From positions 98,625,501 to 98,689,500 of the forward strand of contig JAZBRS010000026.1 of the NCBI GenBank assembly GCA_037176725.1: DNA of 64,000 nucleotides, given 5' to 3'. This DNA comes from Posidonia oceanica (Eukaryota; Streptophyta; Magnoliopsida; Alismatales; Posidoniaceae). This document shows, in pieces, positions 44,578 to 57,437 of the stretch. The first letter of the stretch is position 1; each line of letters starts with the position of its first letter. Below the pieces are notes generated by a model. It had not been told where the DNA came from, ran no database searches, and worked only from the letters and a program-made list of their open reading frames with translations. The translations under genes were made by a program, and so were the position numbers.

Positions 44578-47319
44578 CTACTTTACTGGCTTGGCATCCG
44601 GGTTTAAGGGCAAATTGTGCACCACTACTTCTATGTCAAGGCCGACCATATCCTCGTAACTCCAGGCGAAGACATCCGCGTATTCTTTCAGGAATGCGAT
44701 GAACTCTGCTCGAGCCTGGGAGGACAGCTGGGCGCTAATACGAACTTCTTTGACTTCCTCAGCTGTGCCGATGTTGACAACCTCTGTTTCTTCTTCAACA
44801 TGGAGGTTGGGGCCTTTTGGGTCGTCGTCATAGGGCCGGAACTCGGGCAATGATTCATCAGTCTCATCCATGCCCGTATCATCCTCCTCTCCATAAGCTA
44901 TAAGTTCCGAGAGGATCTCTTTCTCAAAAGAAGGGCTTGTGATGTCGAAAGAGCGCATGTGTTCCGCTGCTTGGCCCTGGTGACGCTTCAGGATGGTCAC
45001 GCTTACTCTAGTGTTCTTGTAGCCTCGGTGCGTGACCTCCGTCCCAGCAACTCCTTCTGCTGTTTGCTCTATCCTGACTAATTCTGCTGAGTGCTCTGCT
45101 GATTCCACTGAGGGCCTTGCTGACTCTGCTGAGGGCCTTGCTGATTGTTCTGCTGTTGATGCTGCTGACTGTTCTGTTACTGATTCTGCTTTCTGCTCTA
45201 TTATTGTTGCTGCCTGCACTGCTGATGCTTCCTCCTCCGGGTCTTCCAGTGTGCTTGCAGAGGATATGCCGGACTGGCGGCTGATCTGAGCTCTGCCGCT
45301 CGATATACTGCTCAAGTGAGGCATGTGTTGCACAAACCACCTAGACCCACCTTCTGGTTGAAGAGTGATGAGCTCATCTGGTCTAGGGGAGTCCGGCGCT
45401 GCTGAGGCATCTTCTAGGACCATGATAGAGGCATGGTCTTCTTGCAGAGGAGGGTCCGTAACCACAGCTTTCCCTTTCCTTTCTGCGGCTTGATGCTCTG
45501 CCAGGTCTTCTGCTATCGACTTGATCTGTTCTTTATAGAGTAACTCTAAGTCAGACATCCAAGAATCGACCTGGGCTTCTATCGCAACTCCTTCTTCCTC
45601 GTCCGAGGGGGAGTCGACGTAGTAGGCGCTGGGGGCCTGCGGCACTGGCCCGGCTGCAAGACGGATTGCTGCCCTTGGAATCTGCATGATCTGGTTCACG
45701 AGCGCGTCCGCTGATGGCAGTTCTGATGTAGAAGGCCCAAATAGACAAGTCAGCGGTGCCATATATGGATATGCTGCCAGGGTCACTGTTGGAGAGTAAG
45801 CAGGGGTGCTCTTCAGAGGGCTCAAGGGCCCGGAGAGTGTAGTGCTCAGTTGGCCTTTTGTATCGGGCCGTAACTGAGAGAGTGCAGCCTCTGACGCCAT
45901 GGGGTCTTGCCATGAGAGCTGCTGCCGGTTGTCGGGAGGATGCGAAGCGGACTGCGCCTGCTGCATTCCTGGAGGTGTGGATGCTGGAGCGGGCTGAGCC
46001 GCGCTGTTGACTCTATTGATTAACTGCCCCTCCAGAGATAGGGACAGTGGCGCTGATGTTGCTATGACCGCTGGTAGCATGCTTGGTTCTGCCAGAAGGA
46101 GTGTCTCTGACTCCTGCACTGCTGCTGTCTGTACTTGGGAAGCTGATGTGGCTGCAAAAGAGTGGGAACTTGCCTGCTCTGCCACAGGGCCTGCTGAGCT
46201 GCCTGCTGTTTCTGCCAGAGGAAGAGCTGAATAGATTGACTGTGTGGCCTCTGCTCTGATCACTGTTTCTGCTGTGCTGGTTGGGACTGCCTCTGTTGTG
46301 CCAGACTGCTCCTCATCCGAGTAGTAGTCCTCAACACACACCCAATCCTCTGTCGGTACCGTGTCTTGATCGTCGGATGATCCCAGGGTTCCTGCACTGG
46401 TAAAGTTAGTGAGGTCTCTGGGAATGGCTGATGCATGGTCCTTGAGCTGGAAGCAGTGATCTTCGTTGGTCTTGGGCTCGTAGCCGAGGCCTTTAGATTT
46501 CCTTCGCTCCACTGCTACGATCGGCTCTGCGATCCCCTGGCCGTGACGCCCGAGCGGCGTACCCTTTATGTAACCCCACCTGTGACATACATTCTCGACC
46601 ATTTGAAAGGGGTTGCTGTGAACGGTCAAGGAGTTGACACGTTCAAGATCAGGAATGAAGTTAACCGGCTCACACCGATTAACGCGATATAGGGCTTCAG
46701 AAGTCTCGGGGTCAAATGGGATAGATTGCGAAGACACGGGGGAGACTGCTTCGATCCGCTCATTCTCAAAGTTCTCCGCCATGACGACAATGACATCGTC
46801 GCCGCAACGGTACTTTATCATTCGATGGAGGGTCGAAGGAAGGACCTGATGCTTGTGGAGCCAAGGGCGCCCAAGCAGAAGATTGAAATTCGGCTGCAAG
46901 TCGACGACATAGAATTCTATGTCGAAGACAACCGGGCCAATAGCGAGAGGAATAATCAGGACCATTAGAGCGTCATGGTGAGTGTTGTCAAAGGCTGTCA
47001 TTCCCTTCACGGCTGGCATGATGTCCTCGGCTTTGAATCCGAGCTTGGTTGCAGTACGCAAGGGGCAGACGTTAAGGCCTGACCCATTATCAACCAGTGT
47101 TAGGGGAATGTGAAAGTTTTTGAACTGCACCGTGACGAATAGGGGCTGGTTATGATTAATCCCCGCCGGAGGCAGCTCATCACTCGTAAAAGAGATGACC
47201 TGGGGCTCCGCAATCAACCCAACCATGCTCTCCAAGGCTGAAGGCTCAATGGACTGGGACACACGGGCAGCCTGGAACACCCGAAGAAAAGCCTCGCGGT
47301 GTTCGGCAGAGGTGTGGAT
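44578..47319 (-). pseudogene. Protease, G-patch and acidic linker of element B
   Basis: Open in B. Protease active-site segment LTLVDNGSGLNVCP, the C-terminal signature LLLGRPWLHKHQVLP, then G-patch-like RWGYIKGTPLGRHGQGIAEP with GLGYEP. The linker is longer than in A because A is truncated. It includes Ser/Ala/Glu repeats (EQSAASTAEQSARPSAES-type) and two acidic DSPSDEEEG-like clusters. It ends at LPLNPDAKPVK with a TAG where a Gln codon is expected before KLRRWRP of RT. The protease would cleave the polyprotein inside the particle. Confidence 0.88.
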
Positions 47320-50302
47320 CAAATCCCAGATAGAAATGTCGGCTTTGACCTTCTTAAGCTGGGAGGTCAAGTCGGCTTTAGGTTGGCTCTTTTTGGCAAG
47401 GGGAGGGGTAGTTCTGGCAGGCTCTAAGGGGGTAGTGGCAGGAAGCTGGGTTACTACAGGCTGGGTAGGGATTTGGCTAGTTATAGGCTGGCTTGAGGTT
47501 AGATCTGCTATGGGTTGGCTAGAGGGTGGGGGCATAACAGGTCTAGGGTGAGTTGGCCTAATTGCCGGTGTTGGGGGCCTGTAAACTCTCCCCGATCGCA
47601 TTACTTCCGCGCACATCTCTGTGGCGTAGCTGTAAGGGACGCGATGGGTGTCCAGGGTCAAATCAATGACGACTGGAGCACGTGCTACGAGCACAGGAGG
47701 GGTTACAGGGGGACCTATTGGATACTGCGGTCTGTCTAATGGGTATGGTTGTTGGGGTGGGAAGGCTGGGGCAGGTTGAGGTCTGCCTAGAAGGTGTAAC
47801 TGAGGCCGCCCTAAGAGGTGAATGGGGGAACTAGGCTGGGCCCTAGCTAGAAGGTGCACAGGGGATTGAGCCTGGGGAAGCACGGTGGGAGGCGCGAGAG
47901 GGCGCTCCGGCCTGGCACGCGGTCGGATCAAGTGAATTCCCGACTCGGAGCCGGCAACTGCCGCGAGATAGAGACTGACTGGGAAAGGCTCAGAGATGTC
48001 AGAGATGAGATTAGAAGGGTCTACCACAGAGGTAGCAGGCCCAGAAGGAAAGACAGAGTGGATGCTTGAGGTTCCCGCCCCTCCCGGATAAGAGTGCTCC
48101 GGTAGGGGTTGGCGGGTGATGCCAGAATGAGGGGGAACAGCTGAGCGTGCAGATGCATGAGTGTGTGCTTGAGTGGATGCCTCGTGCGTGTTGATCACAA
48201 TCGTCCCCGATTCGATCAAGTCCTGAATAGCGTTCCGCAAGGAGAAGCAATTGTCCGTCGAATGCCCGGCGCTTCGATGGAAATTGCAGAAGAGGTCCGG
48301 CCTAAACCAATGCGGCAGAGGACTTGGTGGCGGACGAACCTCCGGGAACTTCAGGAGCGATGCAACCTTCGGCAAGATAACCGTGAGCGGCTCCACCAGT
48401 GGGGTGAAACTACGCCTCTCAGTAGGTGGTCTTCTTTGCCTTGGGTGTGAGCCTTGCTGAACCGGTGCGGCAGGATAGACCGGTCTAGCGGTGGTAGTGA
48501 TGTGTGGTGTGTGTGGATTCCTAGGTGCAGGAGCGTACACCATCTGAGCTGGGGCAGGCCAGGATGGCAAGCGAACAGGCACAGCAGGGGAATCGACGAA
48601 TGCAACAGCGGGTTTCGGCGAATCCTTCCTCTTCGGGCAGTTGTTGCTGCTGCCGCTGTTGTTGTTGTTGGAGGCGCTGCTGTTGGCACTGTTGCTGCTG
48701 ATCACTGCCTGCTTAGCGAACGCAGAGAGAGCTGGGAAGTTGCCACTCCGCAAAGAACTCTCCACGCGCGCTCCAGCTCTGATGAGTGCCGCAAAAGTAG
48801 CGACTGGTTGGATGCTAAGCAGAGCTCCGAGAGACGGCTGCGCCCCTTTGATAACGATCTCGATAGACTCCTCGTCAGAGGGTCTATCTCGAACCTGAGA
48901 GGCAAGGGCGCGCTAGCGGCCGACGTACTCCCCGAACGGCTCGCCAGAATTCCTGCTTGATTGCGATCAAGTCTGCCCTCTTTGGGACCAGATCGAGGTT
49001 GAAGGAGTATTGTTCCAGGAACGCCTGACTGAGGTCGTTCCAAGTCTTGATGGCTGACATATCAAGTGATGTGAACCACTTGAGTGCCGGCCCGGTCAAA
49101 CTCTTCTGGAATAAGCGGATCAGCAACCTCTCGTCAGCCTGAAGCTGAGCGAGATCACCGCAATATGCCTTCAGGTGTGCTACGGGGCAGCCCCTACCAT
49201 TATACTTCTCGAAGTCTGGGATTTTGAACTTCGGAGGGAGTACCGCCTCTGGAAAGCAGCAGAGGTCCCGGAATTGGTAGGTCTGGTGCTCAGTACCCTG
49301 CACTAGTCGTAGTGCCTTCTCCAAGACGTCCATCCGGTTATTGATGGGGTCTGGGATTGCTGCTGTAGGAGAGGGATCAGCAGGGGTAGCGAGTACATAC
49401 GCCGAATGGGTCGCACCTAAGCGCTCCTCCGGATCTACCATAGCATCGCCTGGTGGAGCAACGGGATGGCCGGCGTATCCGTGCTGGGGGACTGTGTATG
49501 CAGGAGTGTATGCAGGATGCTGGACCTGATGCAGAGGAGAAGAGTAGATGCCATGCTGTGCTGTGATAGGGGTAGGATGACGGAGCACCAGTTGCTGTAC
49601 AGGCGGAGTGCCAGACAGCGAGCCAGTGAGGTACTGGGCTCCAGCCGGTCCAAAAGACTGACCACCAGGGGGGAGTGGAGCGTGCTGTGCTAAGTGTTGT
49701 GCGGCGGGAGGCGGTAGACGGGCCCCCATCGTCGGAACCGTGAGCAGTTGAGACGATGGTCGAGGCGGAGGTGTGGAGGTCGATGCATGGAATGCAGGAA
49801 CTGGCCTCAGAGGAACCTCAGGAACGACGGGAATAGAAGAAGGACGAACTGATAGAGCCATGCCCTGCAGTTTCTGGGCAAGCTCCATCAGGTGCTGGTA
49901 CTGCGCCTCGGGCGTCTCGCCAGTGGGGACGCTGAATTGCAGTGCCGGCGAAGGCTGAGAAACAAGTGGCACGGACACAGACTGTCCGGGAGGGAAGGAT
50001 TCTATAGCAAAGGTCGCAGCGACGGTGGAAGGGATGTCGAAAGCGACGTATCCCTGGGATGGAGGGGGCAGTGGCGTCTCCGAAACGCGAGTGACGGTCG
50101 TCAAGATAGATTCGGCGACTGGATCCAGAGGAAGAGATGCTTGCCACTATCCCAGGACGTACTGAGAACCTAGAGACGTCAGGGGAGGAAACCCTGGCGT
50201 CGGAGGGGGAACAAGGGGGACAGAAGGAGCAACCGGAGGGGTCGGAATGGAAACACCCTCCGTGACAGGAGTGAAAAGAGGCTCACTAACGTACTGGGCC
50301 AT
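47320..50302 (-). pseudogene. gag: Gag of element B, broken
   Basis: Starts at ATG 50302-50300 (MAQYVSEP). Same domain order as in A: proline-rich N-terminus, Gag domain (PDFEKYNGRGCPVAHLKAYC), Asn/Ser linker, zinc-knuckle variant CNFHRSAGHSTDNC, proline-rich C-terminal part. Disruptions: TAG at 50147-50149 where A has CAG; a one-base insertion near 48947-48955; and TAG at 48913-48915 where A has TGG. The 1395-codon open frame (48765-44578) thus covers the end of Gag and all of the protease linker, but not the Gag domain itself. Confidence 0.9.
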
Positions 50303-51612
50303 TGCTGACCTAGATCGCGTGAGAATAGGGCTGCGACGAGTGTTCAAGCGGTGAGTCCTAAGAGGAGCTATCGTCACAAATGCGGATAGCTCAGAGGGGG
50401 AATGGTCGCGAATGAAGTCGCACAAGGGGTGTCAACGGGGGTCGGTACTCGAGCTCTGGCAAAGGGAAACTCGCTTACCGATCACGCTGACACGACAGAA
50501 GGAAATTAGGGTTAGAAACTAAAAGATGAATGCAAATGAGTTAGTTAAATGGCATGAATGATATGCATGCTTTCTAGTATGCCCCCCTCACCTAACTAGT
50601 GTTTCCTAGCAAGGTTGTCTACTCCGGGTATCCCTGGGTGTACGGGTCACCGACTCAGGTCAGAAAAGTAGGTTCCCTGTCTAACTCCCGGCCCAAAGCT
50701 CAGGAAACGACAGGGTGGTGCGTTGGTGGCCTCTACCCCGCCAAAGCATGGGTGGTACCCTCTACTAACACCGACACGACCCCCGGACGAGGGGGGGATA
50801 GACCGACTGGCTCGTGCCACGCCCAAAGCGGTGGAACAAGATGCCGGGACCATCCTTCGCAGACTAATAGGTGGACTCAGATGAGAAGAATGCATGCCCT
50901 ATATGATGCTTATGCAAATGCTTAAAGTCTTTTATCTTGCACATTTTATTAACCAGAGGGAGTGAAGGATTGTTCAGAGTCTCTAGTTGCTCCTAGGAGT
51001 TCTTTTTACTTGCGGTTTTTAGTTAACCATGGGGAGAGCAAACAAGTTTCTACTATCCTAGGCATGGCATGTGCGAAACGGAAGAAAATCAGTCAAGCAT
51101 GGCAGGCAAACAATCATACAACACAACAAAAGGCAAGTGCATGGCATGTGCGAGTGTTTGTGAGCATAATGGTGAAGAAAAAACATTCATCGAGTCCAAA
51201 GGCATGTATGCAAGGCATGTGCGTGCGTAGTGACATAGCAAAGGTGTAAAAGAAGCATTCAACATTCAAAAAGCATGTATTGTTGCCAAACAAGTATGTA
51301 GACATGCAATGTGCGATAACTAAAGCAGTAATAAGCAAGTAAGGCAAGGAAAATAAAGACAAGTAAGCTGTAAAGGAAGTAAGAGCATAAGCAAGACAAT
51401 AAGTAAATAAACAAGCAGAGAAGCAGAGCCAAGCGAAAAGGGAGCGCAAACCGAGGCGAAAGAGGTGCAAAGCCTAGGCAAAGTAGCCACAAAGCGACTT
51501 TCCAGGAGTTTGCACAGAAAAACGAGCAAAGCAGGCAAAGAAGGCACACAAGGCAGGCAAAACTGCGAAAATAGGCGAGCAAAAAGCCAGGAACGAAAGC
51601 CGGAGTCTATCA
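50303..51612 (-). other. Untranslated leader of element B
   Basis: Homologous to 3479-4788 of element A. Short ORFs are not conserved. No gene is recognised. Confidence 0.7.
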
Positions 51613-51630
51613 TCCCCAGCAGAGTCGCCA
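51613..51630 (-). other. Primer binding site of element B
   Basis: TCCCCAGCAGAGTCGCCA on the + strand, the exact complement of the element A site, one base from the LTR edge at 51632. Confidence 0.85.
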
Positions 51631-51631
51631 C

Positions 51632-54600
51632 TGTAGTGATCCCGATCGGAATCAGGCTCGCTATTTAGCGGCGATTGGATCCGAGGAAGAGGCTCGACTC
51701 GAAAACACTTGAAATCGAGGAGAAAAGAGAAAGATAAGACAAATCAGAGTCGCCACCATGTCTATTAACGGGAGACAAGGAAAACCGGGGAAAATGCGTG
51801 AATTAACACGCAAAACCAAACAAGAAATGCAAAGCAAAGCAATGCAAAGGAAACAAATGCAAATACATGCAAATGAGATGACTCTAGCCTAGGATACGGG
51901 CAGTACGGTCATTGCAGGCCAAAAGATAGGGCAAGGACTCCTGTTACGTGCGGGGAAGGTGTTAGGCACCCCCGACACGCTTGAAAATCGGTCTTTCTAG
52001 GCTTACGCTCGCATACGCAGGGAAATGCAGGATTGAATGCCTATGTGCCTATGAATGCCTAAATGAATGCTCAAGGTGTGCTCTAAGTGGGGAGAGGCAA
52101 AGCAAGGAAAGTAAACGTGCTTTCTAAATGCTCAGCTACGCTGTCTGTGTTCCGAACCGAGCGAAACCTAGCTCGTGAGAACTCCAGGCAGTAAGCATCA
52201 CAGCCCTATATGCAAATGCAAGCGAAAAAGCGAAACAACGGTAAAACCATGCAATGCAATCGACATGCAAGGGAAAATGGCGTAAAGCACGCAAAACGAG
52301 GCAAAAAAACAAGAAAGCGCGCAAAACGGTGCAAAAAGACAAGGTCGGCAGGCAAAACGGGCGAGAAAGCAAGGCGGCACGCAAATCGGTGCAAAAGACG
52401 GTGACGGGCACGCAAAACTGTGCCAAAAAACAGGATGAGCGCGCAAAACGACGCGAAAGACAAAGCAGGCATGCAAAACGGTGCCAAAAAGAGAACGAGC
52501 ACGCAAAACGGTGCCAAAACAGCGAGATAAAACCTCGGAAAGCTGTGCGAATGCTAAATGCAAAGAAAAGATTAGAAGATGCCCAAGAGGAGCAAGACAA
52601 TGTGCGTATAAGAACAGACATTGTTTAGGACCACCCAGGGTAGGTGTGAAGACCTACAAAGGGGAGAGTGAGCAAGCGGAGGAATTACCACCTCTTTATG
52701 ACCGTTTCCCACTAAACCGCTCCACGGTGTGTCTCGCACGCTGCCCAAAGCTCGCGATGCGCTCGGATCGTGGAAAAGGGGGAAGAAAGTCACATTAAGT
52801 GGTGAATCCAGGGAAAACACAACACAAAGTCCACAGGGGAACGTGAAACAGGGATCTGAGTTGATAGACAAGAAGAAGAGGCCCTATTCTACATGCTCAA
52901 AGAGACAGAAATCGAAAACGAGGAAAACTATGCAAATGGCATGCAAATGAATGCAATGCAGAGGTTTAGGAGGACATACCTGGAAATCCGGGGGTCTGAT
53001 CTGAGATCTGTCTGGTCCATGCTGAAGAGCGCTTTGCTGCGGTCGCCTGGGCAGCTTGTTAGAGAAGATCCAACGGCCGGATCGGAAGTTATCGCAGCTT
53101 CAAGGCAGGAAGGTCAGAACAGGGGAGAAGAGCAGATCTAGGTGTTCAGGAGGTCCTAGGGGTGTGTAAAAGGTCCTCCCAAGTGAAGGGGAGCTAAAAA
53201 TGCTTAGTGTGTGCAGAGGGATGCCAAAATGCAAGACTAAATGAATGCAGAATGCATGCAAGAGCAAGAAGAAACAAGGGGAACAAACTTGGAAAAGACA
53301 GGAGTTCAAAAGCATTTTTGAAAAAGCAAAGGGGCTAAAATGCAAATTTTCACAAAAGATGGGGTCCACAAAGGAGGGTTTTGAAAACAGGAGAGGGCAG
53401 AGGGTTATTTTGCAAAAGACTGGGCTCAGAAAGCTAATTTGAAAAGAGGGTATGCATTAGAAGAAGTTTTAAAAACAAAAAGAAATCAGAGTGCAATTTT
53501 GGAAAAAACTGGGGTCTAAAGTGCAAATTTTCCAGAAAACAGGGTTCTGGGGAGTCTGGGAATGCAAGTGGAGGGTCTACATGCAATTTTGTAAGCATAG
53601 GAGCTAAGATGCAACTTTAAGGGCAAAACAGTCTTTTTATATGGTTTTTAAAAGATGCAGGGACCCATGTGTGATTTTTGAATCATGCAGGGGTCTAATA
53701 TGCAATTTTGTATGGTAAATATGCTCTGAAAACACTGAAAAGGACTGATGTGTAATTTCAGAAAAAAACAGGGGCCAAAATGCAATGCAGCAAGCAAAAA
53801 TGCATGCAAATGGTTACTGTCCATTTAAAATGGACCTAAATGCAAATGCTAGAAAACAGAGGGAAGAAAATGCAATACAACAAGCAAAAATAAAAAATAA
53901 AACCTAGGTTTCTACAGTGCATGGATCTATATGCAAAATCAAAAACATGCAGGGATGCAGAATGCAATTTCATATGGTAAAATGCATGCAATTAAATGAA
54001 CTGATTTACTGCGGGACCTAAGTGCAAAAATCGAAAACAGAGGGGCTGAAATGCAAAATAATACAACAGCACAGCACAGTAAAAGGACTGAAAAGCAAAT
54101 ACTGAAAAGCACAGATATTCAGAGCAATTTAGCATGATATTTAATTAAAAACTAAGCTGATTAAATGAATAGAGGACTAAAACATAAAAATGAGATAACT
54201 TAAGGCAGATATGCAATATTCACACATAAACTATACAAACAGAAAAATAAAAGCACAGTGTTTGGCCGGCGGTGGCTGGCACTGTAGCAGTGAGCCACCG
54301 GCGCTCACCACCACCGGCACAGGAGGGCTGCGGGCGTTCGGACTGGCGGAGGACGATGTCGGCGATCGTGCGGAGCTCCGGAGATCACCTAGGGGCCGTT
54401 CTTCTGGCCGGAGCGTTCGGAGAACAGGAGACCAGCGCCGGAGAAGACAGGAAGACCGGCGAGTCGAGGACGGAGCAGGAAGGCTTGGAAGCTGACTCTG
54501 ATCGGCGGGGAAGCAGCAGGAGGAGGAGAGAGAGCGGGGAAGGTAAGAAAATACCTGTGTCCGTGTCTGGAGCGTCCTCCCAACCTCAGCAGTGTCGGAG

Positions 54601-57432
54601 CTGGCCGGCGATGGTCGTCTGGTCGCTGCGGTGGATGCTGGCGGCTCACGGTGGTTCGAGCGTCTTCAGGACGAAGCTCCGGAGCTCCTTGGACGATCGG
54701 ATGATGCTTCTGCAGCTCGAGCGGAAGATTGGGTCTTTTGGGTTGACAGTGAGCAGCCGGAGGTGGGGGGCCTTGTCCGCTGCTCGTCCGGCGAAGCGGA
54801 GCCTTCGGGGAGATTGCTGGAGGTCTGGGGAAGGATTCTGGGTGGTTGAATTGGCTTTCTGGAGGCAGTGGGAAGAGTTTGCAGGTCGGCCGGATTTCTG
54901 GTTAGTGGGAGGTGCAGGTGTTTGTGGTGAAGGTTTCGGTCTATGGTGGGGGAGAAGGCTGAAGGCTGGGTGCTTCGGGAAGGTGGAGTTCAAGCGAATA
55001 TCTGGGGAAGGTTTGGGAAGATGCGGTGGACTATGGTGAAGGTAATTTCAGGAGAGGAGGTGTTGGGTTACAGTTTGAGTTTCAGGTGGACAGGTGGTGT
55101 TTTAGGATGGTTTCAGAGGTGGAATGGTCGGGAAATGGTGGGGAGGTATCGCTGGGTTTCTGGGTGAACTTGGGGGATCAATTGGGAGAGGAATGGAGGC
55201 TTGAAGTGGTGCTGGGTTATTGGAAAAGAAGGAGAAGGGTCTGCTGTGGATCTCAGGGGGAAAAGGAGAAGAATTAGGTGGGGAATGGCTCTGGAATGGG
55301 AGGCCTCTCTCCGGGATGCCAAGGAGGACACTCAGGCGCTCTCTCTCGGACTCTTCTCTCTGGGAATTGGAGAGTACAGAGGAAGAAAGAGGAGGTCGCT
55401 CAGGTGGAGGAAAGCTGCTGGAATTCTGGTTTCTCTCCGCTCTCTCCTGGGCTGCTCTCTTCTGATGGTCTGCCCTTTTTTCAATTGAAGAACGAAGAGG
55501 AGGCTTATATCAAGAGGAGCCGCCGGTACGCGCGCTGGAATTTTTGAATTCAACGGCGTCGCACTGCAGCTGAAAAGAGACGGATGCCGACGAGACGACG
55601 GGCATTGAATGCCTCCCGGAATCGGTGCTGAGACAGGAGAGAGCGGCGAGCTGCTGTAGGTGATTGGATGGAGAGCTTGAATTTGAACGGGTGGAGGGAA
55701 GACTGCAGCAGGCCGTTCGTGGGAGGAAAAGTTGTGGAGAAAACACGGAAGCTAAGGAAGAAGACGGGTGAAGAAGGCTGGGCTGCGGGCCGAAGGCAAA
55801 AAAGAAAGAAAAAAGAAATGAAGAAGAAAGGGGAGACGGGCTAAATTGGGCCCAGTAAGGAAAAAAGAAAGAGAAATGAGAAGGAAGAAAGAAAGAAAGA
55901 GAGGGAAAATAGGAAAAATAAAATAAGAAAAAATAAATTAAAAATAAGTAAAAATATTAGATGGATTGGGTTGTAGGTTAGGTGTTTAATTAGATTTTTT
56001 AATGACTGTTTTGGGTTAATTAGTGTGTTTTGGGCTTGATTAGGGTTTTAGGGTTTTGGTTTTGCTTTTAATTGGTCTTCACTTGATTAAATGTTTGTTA
56101 AACTTTTTTAAATTGTTTTAAAAATTGTGTTTCCCTTGTTGGATACTTAGGATATTGATTAGGATTTTTTAGGATTTATTTTCATATTAATCAGGATTGT
56201 TTTTGGGTTTTTAGTTTTAGTCTTCTAGGGTTTTCTTTTCTTAAGTCTTTCAAATTATGTTTTGATTTTCATTTGTTAATTTTTCTTGAAGTTTTTAGTT
56301 AGATTTTTCTGGTTTGATGGGGTGTTTTTAAGTCTTTCAAATGTGTTTCTCTTTTCTCTTCTTTTTTTTATTTAATTAAGTTTTTATTTGTTTTTTTTTC
56401 TTAGGTTTGTTAGGTTAAGTCTTTTGCTTCTTTAATTACTTGTTTTAATGTTTGTTTTTTTTTATTCTTCTTTTTAGGGTTTGTTTTTTAATTCTTCTGA
56501 TGGGGTTTTTACTTTTAGTAGGTTTTGGTTTTATTTTAGTTTTTTCCTTGATTTTTCAATGTTTTCTTTAGATTTGTTTTGCATTTTTTAGCTTACATGC
56601 TTGGTCTTCCTTTTAGTTTGATTTAGTTAAGTTTAGGTTTTTAATTGCTTGTTTGATGTTTTTTAATTGTTTTTCTTAGAGTTCTGATTTGTTTCTCTTA
56701 TATTTTGGGGTTTTACAGATTTTCAGGGGTTTTTATGGATTTTTGCAAGAGAAGGCAAAGGAAAAGATAAGGAAGAAGGAAAAGGGGAAAAGAGGGAAAT
56801 AAAAGGAAAAGAGATAGGTTGGAGAGAAATGATTTTTAAAATTCAGAAAAAAGCTAAAAATAAAGTAAAAAATAGGAATAAGGTAGAGAAGGGATAGAAG
56901 TACAAAGGGGGCCCACAGCCAGGCCAGAAAAAGGGCAAAAAGGGGATGAAAAGAGAGATGATAATCAGGAGAGAGAGAGGAGAGAGAAAATGATAATCCC
57001 AGAGAGAGAAAAGGATAATTTGGATGAAAGGGGGTCTTAAGGGTTTTGGAATGAGGTGAAAATTGGTGAGTGGGTAGTCTAGGGTTTGAGGTGTTGGTCC
57101 TGAAGTTTTGGTTTGATTCTAAGAAGGTTTTGGAGGGGTTTCAAGGTGTAGAAAACGGGGAGTTTTGCCTAGGTTTTCTAGGGTTTTTGGGAATGGTCTA
57201 GGTTTGGAAATTTCTGGGTTCTTGGGTGGGCTTGTTAAGTGAGTGTTGGTGGGTTTTCCTATGGGTTTTGGTTAGGTTTTGAGCTTGGGAAGAGGGGTAA
57301 AGGCTTAGGTCAAGATGGGCTGATTTTGGAGGGTAAAGAAGAGGATTAGGGTTTGGTTTTGGGTTAGGTTTGAGTCCAGCAATCACCAGGAGGGCTCCAA
57401 GGATCCAAGCCTGCCAAGATGGGGTGTCAACA
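51632..57432 (-). repeat. Element B 5' LTR, 5801 bp
   Basis: Near-identical to 29845-35643. Differences are denser in the first 1.6 kb on the + strand (minisatellite side) than in the rest, by my reading. Candidate splice donor complement at 54553-54554. Large ORFs such as the one at 54272-55039 lie in the GC-rich block and are not conserved between LTR copies of the family. Confidence 0.95.
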
Positions 57433-57437
57433 CAAGC
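57433..57437. other. Right target-site duplication of element B (CAAGC)
   Basis: Matches 29840-29844. Confidence 0.92.

Larger units (their letters stand above)
29845..57432 (-). mobile_element. Element B: complete 27.6 kb Tat-clade Ty3/gypsy element nested in solo LTR C
   Basis: The LTRs at 29845-35643 and 51632-57432 are about 98% identical by sampled comparison and flanked by a perfect 5-bp TSD. Read on the - strand, the internal region (15988 bp) carries PBS, leader, Gag, protease, G-patch, RT, RNase H, a second RNase H, integrase, the accessory ORF, 3' repeat arrays and PPT. The dual RNase H and G-patch place it in the Tat clade (Ogre/Retand-like). All domains are present, but stops and one frameshift break the polyprotein. 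At 27.6 kb it is among the larger LTR retrotransposons known in plants. Confidence 0.95.

Noticed and set aside
54272..55039. 255-codon ORF in the GC-rich LTR block of element B, with homologous shorter frames at 32697-33080
   Set aside because: The near-identical other LTR has it interrupted, and LTRs A and C do not keep a comparable frame; Ser/Arg/Trp-rich composition fits GC-rich noncoding DNA.
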